NCBI RefSeq assembly: GCF_021018805.1
Contig: NC_086247.1
Location: 133,837,602-133,901,601 of the forward strand
DNA from: Prinia subflava
Lineage: Eukaryota; Chordata; Aves; Passeriformes; Cisticolidae
Reading direction: 5' to 3'
DNA: 64,000 nt
Below, piece after piece: positions 29,701 through 41,700 of the stretch. Both the position numbers and the translations under genes were made by a program. Positions within the stretch are counted from its first letter, which is position 1. Each line of letters starts with the position of its first letter. The notes under the pieces were generated by a model, which was not told where the DNA came from, ran no database searches, and saw only the letters and a program-made list of their open reading frames with translations.

Positions 29701-32700
29701 CAACTTGAAACAGGTTTGAGTGCTCATACACATACCCAGAGCTCACCACACAGATGTGCCACTCTTTTCACCAGAGGAGCTCATTGTAATGAACCCAAGA
29801 GCTGCATCCCTGCCTCAGGGAGATGAGCAGGGGAAAGTTACCTCATGCTTGAATAAGCAAGGCACATGTTCAAACTAAAAGTGGGAGAAGAACTTGACAG
29901 ATGTTAGATTGATAGGTAGAGCCTTCAGGCATGCTGTTTTATCCTACATGTGAAGGTGATGAAAAACAGATGCTGCAAAACACATACTGTCTGTGAACTC
30001 AAGAGAGTACACTGAAAACTCAACCATTGTAAAACAATGCATTGAAGTCTGAGCAGTTAAATAGTCCTAATTTAAACTGCTGATAAGAACTTAGTACTAA
30101 TTATGCATTCCACTTGTGAAGAGCTGAAGAACTAAACTTTCATTTTTCAAACAGCATATTCTTATCCTACATAATTTCTGCAGTAGAAAATTCAGGTGGT
30201 TAGTTCATGCACAGGACTTGAATTCTAGGTAAAAGAGAAATGAGCAATGGAGCTATTAGCACAAAACTATTATCATAGTAAGAAGTGCAGGCATAAAGGC
30301 CTAAGTTCCTGTTACAGTTTTTGGCAGAACAGCAATGTTAATGTTTGACAAAGAAACCTGCAGGTTTCATTCCTAGAGGAGTAAGCTGCATACCTTTAAA
30401 AATGCTGAAGATGATGCTGTTTAGGTTTTGCCTTTTTTTCTGTTCTCTACTGTTCACACTTATATTTGTAACTATGTAGTCTATGCTATTAGTGACTAGT
30501 TTTCCCAGTACTTTTCCATGTCCTTTTTTTAAGCAGAAAGGCAAAACAAATTCCAGAGCTCCAAGCCCCAGGAGTTAGAAGGTTCCAGTGCAATCTTGGT
30601 TCTTCATGGGAACCAAGGCTGAGAACAACTCTTCCAGATACATTCTCATGGACAAAGTACCACTAGTGCTGAGGGAGGCTCCAGAGAAGGGGCTTGACCT
30701 GGGGGGAATTGCATCACCACTTGTCCTCCTAATTGGTGCTTTTTATCAATTATGCTGATTTCCTAACCTATGAAAATGTACTCACTCCTGGGGGGAGGTG
30801 GGCTTATGTGGACATCTTTCCATAACTGCCTCTGAAGGCCTTTAAATAAAGATGCCCTTTTATACTACTTCCTTACTGAGTTATCTCTAGTTTCATTTCC
30901 AGGTTGAGAAAAAGGCAACAAAGGAAGGTGAATTATTAACAAAGCAGGCAGAAATTAATCTATTCTTTTCAGAGTAAAAAAAACCATAACCATGACTGCA
31001 GCAGTTGGCAGAAGCCAACTTTATCACCACATTTGCTGTATGGTGGATTAGTGGATTGAATATAATTCATAATGTTCACAATAGATGAATATCAGCTGAC
31101 ATAGCCTGCTCTATTTGTGAGCTAGCCACCTTAGCTCAGACACATCAGCACCCACCTGGACTGTGCAAAGGTGTGATTATTGATTTGCTTGTGTTTAATA
31201 GTTCTGTTAAGTCTCATTTGAAGCATGTTCCTTGTGCATTTTTCTCCCTGCCAAGGCAGTCCAGGGAGGGAAGAAACACTCTTGTGATTCTAGAAGAGCA
31301 CTGCTTGTGCAGATACACAACTGGCAGGAGCTCGGTACAACCTGGGGGGCAACCACTGTTGTGGGATTATCAAAAATGTATATGATCCCCAAAGCTGTTA
31401 ATGTCTTGAACTAGGATTCAAATGTGTCTTGGGACAATATAAAAACCATTTCTGTCACTTTTCTGGGGTTTGTTCCAGTACCAGCTTAGATTAAGTATTT
31501 TTCCCAAAGCCACAGTTATATATGTCTAGCTCCCCATTCATCAAACTCAATATTCATCTCCTTTTCATCTCAGTTGCTAATGTTACCAGCAATGGAGTGT
31601 TCTGTATTTCAGAAAAAGTACTTAATGTCACTAATCTCAGTGTGGCCAAACATTTCAGCTGTCCTATATTAAAACTATTCCTCTTTTTCTTTGCATTTTT
31701 TTATTCTAGCTTTCCTTACTTTCCATTTAAAGGATTTTGTCACTGAGACATGGATTGGATTAAATGATATAAATCATGAAATGAGGTTTCTCTGGACAGA
31801 TGGAACAGGGGTTTACTTTACAAACTGGGCCAAAGGCTTCCCATCAGGACACATGGATTTATATGCATATAGCGGCCAGGTAAATAGCAATCACAAATTG
31901 TTCACTGAAATTTGATTTTATAGATTCATAGAATCACTTAGGTTGGAAAAGACTTCTGAGATTGTTTAGTTCCACCATTAATACAGCACTGCCAAGGCCA
32001 CCATTAAACCATGTCCCTTAAGTGCTGCATCTACATATCTTTTAAATACCTCTTGGGATGGTGACTTAGCCAGTTATCCCTGCTCCAATGCCTGAAAACT
32101 CTTTTGGTGATGAAATTTTTCCAAATATCCAATCTAGTTATGCCAATTTCTTAGCACAGCTTTGGGCCATTTCCTCTTGTCCTATCAGTTGTTCTACTAG
32201 GGAAAAGAGACCAATACCCACCTTGCCTAAGACTGAATTCATGCATTTGTGGTGATTTTAGGCATTTACTACTTTCATACCTGTATACATGTCGAATATA
32301 TATCCAGATAGAGTGAATGGTTTGGAGGCCTTGTGCAGTTGCTGTATCAGCTGGTGACAGGATCTGTGGAGTGCTCAAACAAAGACTTGTTTCAGTTTTA
32401 AGTTCTCTGTGTTCATGAAGGCTAGACAGCTTTTGTGTTGAGCCTGTGTTCTCCCATGGGCTGTGTAAAGAGGACACTGGTTTTCCTGCCCCGTGGCATT
32501 TCCCCAAAATCACAACAATGAGAACCTCCTCCTGGTCCTCTGGCAACCGTTGTGCCGGAACTTGGCAGGTTTCCCAGTTGGCATGGTGTTTGCAAGGGAG
32601 CATTTACAGGCATTCCCCTGAAACAGGTGTCTTACATATAAGCAAATAAGCAAATTCTGCCAGTGACAGCTGCAGAAAGGACACGAGTCTATAAAAAGAC

Positions 32701-35700
32701 AGCCGTTCAACTTTTACAAGAAAATAAACCCCAAACCACCAGAAAATCACTTTCTCTATTTCTGTCAAACAAACTGATCTGATAGGTCACAGAGTTCCTT
32801 TCTCTCTGACCATGTGTGTGTAGATAGTTCTGTACTCTGGAACGACAGCACTTTATAGTGTTAACTTTATTTCTCTTGAAAGACATTTTTAATGTAGAAA
32901 TTTTATTTTTATGTATAATATCCTTTTCCATGTCTTTGAAAGTAGCACTTGTGAGCTTCTTGTCCCTAAAGGTGAAATAAAATTAGGTAGAATTTGGAGT
33001 TCTAAAGGAAAATATTTTAAAAATGTTGCTTCTCAAATAAAAATGTTTGTCTCTTTTTATTTAAAGTAATAGGATTTTTAGGAAGTCATATGTGACAACT
33101 TATAAAGTCCCTTTTTCATAAATTTTAGATACATTTTTAAGTTTATCTGAGCTTAGCAAAAAAATGTTATCATAGTACAAATTAGTATGCAACTGTTCAG
33201 TTTGAAAGATTTAAATCCCCATGCTTTTCATCCACAAATGAAGTAATTATATGAACATCTTCTCATGGACAGAAAAAAGTGAACAAGTAAACAGAATAAC
33301 ATAGATATGGATGTTTCATTACACAAGGCCACTTGTAACCCTGCAGGGTTTTGCACTAATCACTGTTTATTTAATAAGTATTAATTCTAGCTATTGTGTC
33401 CATGTTGGAGAAGTTGAAATGTCATAGTAGGGGTGGTACTGACAGGGCAGTGGCTGCCTTTGGGCAGGAGCTGTTCTATCTTTGCTGTGTCTACTATTAT
33501 AGCTTGAAACAATAAATTGTTGCATTGCACTTTAAGGATTCTGGTTTATATCTGGGGCAAAGTTACCCAATCTTTTTTACAATGACTGATCTATTTTCTC
33601 TTTAAATTATCTGTGACTCCTCTCCATACTGTATGCCTGAGGACTGAGAATACTAGAATTTCTCTGGTCCTCTTATTCACCCCAATGTAGTGCAATTGAA
33701 AGTAACAAAGAAATTGAAGTGTTAAAAGGAGTAGAACTTCCACATCACTTGTGGAACTTAAAACTTGTGCTCTTAAGTGATAAAAAGATATGAGAGTAAA
33801 ATTCCTGCATTACTTGAGTCTGAAGATGTAAATGGGGGAACTAAAGTTTTGTATTTGCTGTTTTTAACTGATGTTATATCTCTTTGCCTCGAGGCTGATT
33901 GTGTTGCCATGAAAAACAAACCTGTTAAGGAAGCAGGGAAGTGGGCTGATCAGAGTTGTGATAACAGCAGAGGATATATATGCCAAATTAATGCAGGTAC
34001 TTCCCTCTTTAATTAAAACCAAACATTTGTATTTTTTTTCAGGGAATTGCTTAAATATGTGGATTTAAACATAATTTTGCTTCCAAGAAAGATAAATGCA
34101 TAAATTGTTCTTCGGGCAGGAACAAAAATGTCAAATAGTCAAATATGTCAGAAGTCCGATTAGTCACTGCTCTCATCTGACCCTTCCCAGCAAATGCTGT
34201 GTTGCTATTTTCCTCAGCTGGAATTTGTGTCTGCATCTTTGTGTCTAGTATGACCCTTGATACGACATTTGTTCCACAGTTTTTTAATTTTTTGAGCACC
34301 TTGTCTTTCCAAACAGATTATGGAAAATACTGATTTGTACATGTAGCACGAGTTGTCTGGAATGACACTGTAACTCATCTGCACTGAACTGGAACAAAAT
34401 CACCTCCAAAAAATGAGATTAAAATATTTAAATCTAGCATCTGTTTGAGTATCTGAGTAATTTTTAAAGACTGGTCTGTTGTGAGCATTTTATTTCTTGG
34501 GGAAAAAAATCCTTTGAAAACCAGTTTCTGCAAACCATTTCATTTGATGAAAAGAAGATTTTATGAAAAAATTATGATCTAATCCTAAGTAATTTCAGAA
34601 ATACTACTCCTGATGATTATACAGAATGCTCCTTTAATCTTTGTTAAAAGTTGTTTTAGGCAGCCCTTTTCCTTTCTACAGTTTTGTAATTGAATTTTAC
34701 TACTGATACTGGTTTAAAGCATAGTGTATCTTGCTGATTATAGATCAGTGCTGATTATAAATCAGGGAATATGAAATAAAGAAGGAAGACTTTTTTTAAA
34801 TTCTATTTGCAACCACAGTGAAATCTTACTCCCCTGAACAAGTATATAGGTCTTTTTTCATACTTTATTTTATAGATGCTGAATTTCTGCCTTCTACAAC
34901 TTCATCCCCATCCAACATTATCCGTTATGGGAATAGTAGTTACTTGTTCATCCATACCAAAATGACATGGGAGGATGCACGGAAAAACTGCAAACAAAAT
35001 CAATTTGATCTTTCCAGTGTCTTAGACCCCTACAGTCATTCATTCCTGTGGCTGAAGATATTAAAGTATGGGGTACCTGTGTGGATTGGTCTTAACAGTA
35101 ATGTGGTAAGAACATTAAACTAATTGAACACGATGCTGCTTCTCTCATGGACAAATCAGGAACTGAAAATTCTTGTGATATCTCTTTACTTTTGCTTATT
35201 TGTTTCTATCTTGGACCTAAATATTTCTTTGTGCTGTCAGAGGAATCCATCCTCTTCTGTTAATCTGATTAAATTGTAAATATTGCGCATTCTTTTCACA
35301 CTTTTTCTATGATATTCCACTTGTGCACTTCCAAATAAGACATTTTAGGTTAGCATCTTGGAATATCTCTTTATGTATATCAGGTATAAATGTGATATAT
35401 ATGTGATATAAAATCCTCATATTTTAGAATTTACAGAAGAAAACATTTATTTTAATAATGATACCTAATTTTGAGAAATATAAGAAGGTGCTATTACTAT
35501 GAATGTTTTAACATATTTGAGGATAGTTAGCAAAATAATTAATTTGTTTACCTAGTTTAATTTTACTTGTCTCCCTCTTCTCATTTGTTTGGTATTTTAT
35601 TACTTTCTGCATATTTAAATACAATATTTTTTTCTTCTTGGCACAGACACTTGTCCCACACACTCCATTTGACTGAGCAAATGAAAAATCCCAAATATAT

Positions 35701-38700
35701 GAACATAACACACCGCTTCCCTAAAATCAAAAGATGCCTCTAATATTAATTACCAGGATGAATCACTGAGTTAACCAGCTTTGGTGGGAAATGATTACCA
35801 TTTTAAATGTATTTCAAGTTAAAATAATCTATGTGTCTCTAAACTTCTGGGGAAACAGCTCATTTAAACAGACAAAATTAGTCATCCAAATTTCACTCCC
35901 ACAAGTTATGTTAAATGAAATGATTAGACCAAAATTAAAGGTATTCTAAGTTCAACATTAACTCAATGTCACTCTGCATTTCCTTTTGCAAAAAAGTACT
36001 TGTTGCACTGCTGTATTTCTCCATAAATAACCATCACAACAAAAATGTCAAAGTTTGAGCCATTTGTATTTGTTATTTGTGTCTAAGAAAAACCCCAATC
36101 CTTTTAACACGAAGTACTATGTAGACTAGATTTAGATATAGATAGACTACTATATAGATTACTAGAGTAGATTGATGGAGTTTAATCATTGCAGTTGATG
36201 GTTTTTTCCTTAGACCGATGGGCGTTATGAATGGATTGATAACTGGAGAATGAAGTACACGAAATGGGCTGAAGGGGAGCCAAAGCAAAAAATAGGCTGT
36301 GTCTATCTTGACATCACTGGAGTCTGGAAGACAGGATTCTGCAATGAAAGTTACTTCTCTGTTTGCAAAAAGTCTGATGGTAAGAACTTGAATCTGACCA
36401 TTGCAATTACAATCAATATCTCATTAGAGATGCTGGGGTTTATTTCAAGAGCTAAATAGATGAAATCATTAGAACTTACTTAGGCTGAATTGGGCTGCTT
36501 TAAAATTAGGGCAAACACATAGTAAGAAAGAGCTAATGAATGTGACTGTGAATAGCTATCACTTTACATTTTTTAATGTTGGGTAAATTTTGAAATGCTT
36601 AGACTCACATTACTCTGCTATTTATTCTGCTATTGAATAAACTTGGAATATCAAAAACCTCAAAAATCAAGACAGTGAATGTAAGAGAGTAGTAACTTTT
36701 TAAAAAACTATTTTTAATCAGTTCAAGCTCCCACTGAGCCCCCTCAGCTTCCAGGAAAGTGTCCTGAATCAGAAGGACATAGGTCTTGGATCCCTTTCCG
36801 AGGTCATTGCTATTACATTGAATCTTCTTCTTCAAGAAACTGGGCCCAGGCATCTCTAGAATGTCTTCGGCTAGGTGAGTATCTACTTTATGAGCATATA
36901 TTCCTGACTTTTTCCTAACTGTGGAAAGCTGAACATGTGTTATGTGTTTTTGTGATTTTGAGGATGGTCCAACTGCAAGACAGTTGCATCCAATTATTGC
37001 CTTAGTTTGGGAGGTAATGGAAAACCTCTGACTGCCAATGGCCCACACTGTGTCTCATGCATGTGGGACCAGGCATGAGAGGAGCTCTGTGGCCTGGAGT
37101 GAAGATCATGGAAGGGGAAAACTTGTACTTTCACCCTGATAGGAGATAAACAACTTCATCCATAGCAGTCACTGAAGCTTATTTTAATGGAATTTGTATA
37201 TTTTGTTTTCTTGATCTAATTTCCCCCTTGATTATTGCAGTTTTATGCCACTGTTAAAGTTACAGCTCTTTAGTCTGGATAATATGTGAGTAAACTAGGG
37301 CTGCTGTGCAGTCTCATTCTCTCAATTTCCTTCTTGTGGAAAGGCATGAAGATTGATTATGCTGGACTCCATGTGTCTGTAGCACTGCTGTTTATAGCAT
37401 TGGTGGTAATGTGACTTAAGTGTCTGGTCTCCCATTAGATCATGCAGAGATCTCATTCACTCCCCAGCAGAACTGATTGTAGCTTTATCTTCACTGGAAT
37501 TATATATTGACACGTGGCCAATAAAAACCTACCACTGAAACCCATGGCAAGTGTAGATATCTGGTACTGGGTGAGAAGATTCTCCCTGTCTTTTCTGATA
37601 TTTAGGTTTGTTTCTGGGTTCTCATGAAGTAGTTTCTTGACAGGACAATGAGAATGCTCTCCACTGTAAAACATGTCTAAGAGATTTTTCTTTCCCTGTG
37701 TCTTCCAGGTGCGTCTTTGGTCTCCATTGAAGACACGGCGGAAGCCAACTTTCTGACCTACAACCTTGAACCACTTGAAGGGAAAACATCAACATTTTGG
37801 ACAGGAATGTACAGAAATGTGGATGGTATTTTCTCTTCTTTTAGAGCCTTTTGTTTTAGTGAATAATTACTGCAAGCTGTTTGACATGAATGTTGAAAAT
37901 TTCACTTTATTACTTCTGTACTAAGGAAGATAAAGCAAGACAGAATAGGCAACAGGCTACTTTAATTAAATCCTAAATTCAGCAATTATTGCATTCACAT
38001 TAATACAATTAATATTCAATTAGATAGATATTTCTCTTCTTATGAGAAACTTTACAGTACAGTCTTGTACTGTTCAGGCAAAAATGCCAGTATAACTGTC
38101 AGTGGCAGGGTTGCAAAATAGTTCAGGTGACTTGAGGTGTGGTTTTCTTGAGTTTTGGAAGATTATTTTTACAACTGCCTACCCAAACACTTGAATGACA
38201 AACTTCTTAGGGATAAGATAACTTCTCAATTACATTGCTTGAATCTTAACCAGGAATAGTGAAAATTTTTGGTAAAGTAAAGAATTTGAGAGTAATCATT
38301 TATATGCATGACACATAGAGTAAAAATGGGGTTTACTGATTTGGTCAATTGACATGAAAAATGTTTCTTAAAGTGGTTCTAAAGCAGTGTATAATACTTC
38401 TTACAGTGATCATAAACAGAGATCATAAGAGTTCTTCAGCTCTTCATTATAGCTCTAGATAATGATTATAGCAATTTCAGCATAACTGCATAGCTAAATT
38501 TCATACCTTTATGTGTGTATCCACATTGTATTCAGTTGCCATGTCCTCACATGAAGGGTGTCAGGAATTATATTAAAAAAACCCCAAACAAATGCAAAAT
38601 ATATAGAAATATATAGAAACTTATAAGAAATAAAAATACAATTTTCATGCTGAGTCTGCAAATTAGCTTGAGTACAACTTACAGTCACAAGGAGTACATT

Positions 38701-41700
38701 TATTCTAAATAAATAGCACTATTAAAAGAAAGAAACAAAAAAGGAACCGGAAGGAAGAAGCAGAAAGTCCCAAGCGTAGCTGAGCAACAGTGATCACAAG
38801 ATTTTGGAAGGAGATCTATAAAAAGGGAAATCGTCTGTGTAAAGCTTGTGGAAATGAGCAGAAACTGGAAAACTAATGGAATAAAATTGGACCTAGAAAG
38901 ACTCCAGTATGAGCTTTGAAAAGAGTAACATAACACCTTCCTACAAATTACTGAAATAAAGAGCATTCTGGTGAAGTTAAATTTTAACAACACTTACTTC
39001 TATAAATGAAATAAATAATTGACACTGCACCATTGCTATGACTTATGGAAGATTCTTCTTGGAACTGTCTTCCCTTTGCAACACCATAAACAAGATTTGT
39101 CTGCCGTTTTCCAAAAATAGATGTTGTATCATTTGCATAAAAACTTAGGGGCAACATGTTGTGTCAGAAGTAAATAGTTTAGTGCTCTGTCTCCAAAAAG
39201 TGGTGACAAGTAAATTTCTCACAAAGGCAATAAATATGGAGCATGTGAAGGTGTCAATATGGAAATTAATACTATCTTTTCTTTTTCCATATTCAATGTT
39301 TTTTTCAATTAGGAGAATGGTTGTGGCTAGACAGCACTGCAGTGAATTTTGTCAACTGGAATGCAGGAGAACCTTCTTCTCAAAAAAATGAGCACTGCGT
39401 TGAAATGTATGCAGATTCTGGGTATTGGAATAATTTCTATTGTTCTTCTTACAAAGGATATATTTGTAAAAAGCCAAAAAGTAAGTGCTGTGTGTATGAA
39501 TTATTTTTATGTGAACTATTCTCTCTGTATGTTAATATTAGTAGATGGCCATTACACACAATGCATTTCAGCTGGATGTTCTGAGTTTTTATGAATGCCA
39601 AAGGATGCATATTTCCATGCCAACAAAAACATTGAATGACTCTTAGAAAGTAGTTCTGGACAGTAGTCAAGTCCCTTAAGAACTGCTTTTAAAAGATGGT
39701 GTTTGTATCTTAACTGTACCTAGCATATACACTTGACAAATTTGCATGTTTTCTATCGACAGTTGCTGAGAAATCACAATGTAACAACCATGCCTTGCAT
39801 ACACAAATTTTTCTCATTTATATGCAAACATATTCCTCAGGGTATTCCCTCTGTTCTGCCTGTGGAGTAGCCATGGTTTATTTCCAGTCTCTGCCAGTCT
39901 CATGTCCACGTGCTTTCTGAGTATGACGCAGTGTTTCTATGAATTGAGTATTTATGAAGTATGAATTATTTAACATCTTGGGATCTTTTGTGGCTGTGTC
40001 CTCCTGTTGTGAAAGATGAATGAATGAAAAGCCAAGCAAATAGCATAGTTTGAATGTGCTAAACTGGAGGTGTCCTGAAATAACTGTGTGCAAATTTGAC
40101 AGCAGGGATATCTAGTGCATATATGTTCCTAAAAGTCATCATAATAATTTCTTTCCACATATATTGCAATACCAGCATCTCTTATAATTTCTAAGGAGGT
40201 TGACATATTTAGCTGCAATAGAGCCACTTCCTCTACAATACTGAAAATTAGAGAAATTCTGCTATCCTTTCTGTAAATTTGTTCTCATGCAAAATTATTC
40301 TTACTTACTCAAATGCTTGTAATGATGACTGTATCTTTTACAGGAAATACTGCAAAATCTCAGTATATCCACCCTTTCAGAGTCTATTTATATAGTTTTG
40401 CATTGTCATTGACAAAAATTCATAGACTGTGATACCAAGTGTTAAAATAAATTGCTACTGTTCCATTTTAACTGTTCAAATTTACTATTTGTGCTGCTAC
40501 TGGCCTTCACCTATTTTGACGCTGAGCCCTTGCAAAGAGCTGAAGCAGATGAGAGCTAGTTATTTTTTTCTAGGATTAGCTTCAGCTGGTTTAGTCTACT
40601 CATGTGGAATGCCATGGATTCAACCTGATTCTAGTGTCAGTGCAAGGATCACATAGTCACTTGCCCTGAAACAGGACACAGTCTGGCCCTACATTGTCAC
40701 AGAAATGTAGCTTTTCTTGGCATAGCTTTTTAGAACTGCTCCATGTGCAGAATTTAAACAAACTATTAAATGGCTACAGACTAATAAATAGAGCATTAGA
40801 AGCATGGTTTTACTGAGGTGCAGTGGCTATTCCTGGTTATGTTTGCTGTTTTCTGAAGAGTGTGAAAGACAAAAACAGGACTGAAATCTTCCCATAGAAT
40901 AGACATGTTTCCTGTTTCATTTATTGAGTTAATTTTTACCATAGTAATCTGATAGTTCTGTAGCAGGTCTGTTCTATAAAGTATCCAACTTTATTTACCA
41001 AGTGAGGGGTCAGCCAGAAGAGAAGACTCTAGGAAAACCTTAGAGCACCTAAAGGGCTCATGAGACAGCTGGAGAGGGATTTCTTACAAGGGCCTGTAGT
41101 GACAGTCCAAGGATGGAGATTCATAACCCTCCTGGGCAGCCCGTGCAGTGCTCAGTCACCCTCACAGTGAAAAAGTGTTTCCTGATATTCAGAGGGAAGA
41201 TCCTGTGTTGCACACTGGTGCCCACACCCTCTCTTCTGTCACTGGGCAGCACTATGGAAGAGATGTAATTGGAGACAATTAAAAATAATTTAAATTCCTG
41301 AGCTCACCTTTTTTCGGAATGAAACATGATGCATTGATTCAAGATTTGGTAATAAACTGATTTTATATCTACATGGCAAAATAAAGATCTTCATTTAAAT
41401 GATGGCCCAGCAAGCCAGATTTCATGGTCCAGATATTAAAATTTAAAAGAGCTACAAACCTTTTAGTTTAGATGTGATACCTGCTAGGACACTGAAGTTC
41501 ATGAGTGATTTAAGTGTCAATGCAGGTAAGCCATCAAAGTCTCTTGGCAAACCAAATTTATTACACTTCCTATGTTTATATAATAAGTACTACAAGAACT
41601 TTTAATTATACTGAGGATTATGTTTAACCATATCTATCCTCTAGATGCTGTATAGATTTTGTTGTGGCTTCATGCTGATGTCTGGATCAGTCTTCATGGA

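Larger units (their letters stand above)
31880..33893 (+). other. Gene 1 intron 22
   Basis: 2,014 bases with a CR1 fragment at the left end and the GC-richer block at 32440-32720. From 32720 on it is AT-rich and empty to my eye. Confidence 0.65.

Noticed and set aside
32151..32603. Minus-strand open frame of 150 codons
   Set aside because: Its end is CR1 3' sequence and the rest shows no domain. It runs through unrelated blocks, so it is a chance frame.
36605..37048. Minus-strand open frame of 147 codons
   Set aside because: It overlaps exon 26 of gene 1 on the opposite strand and has no recognised domain.
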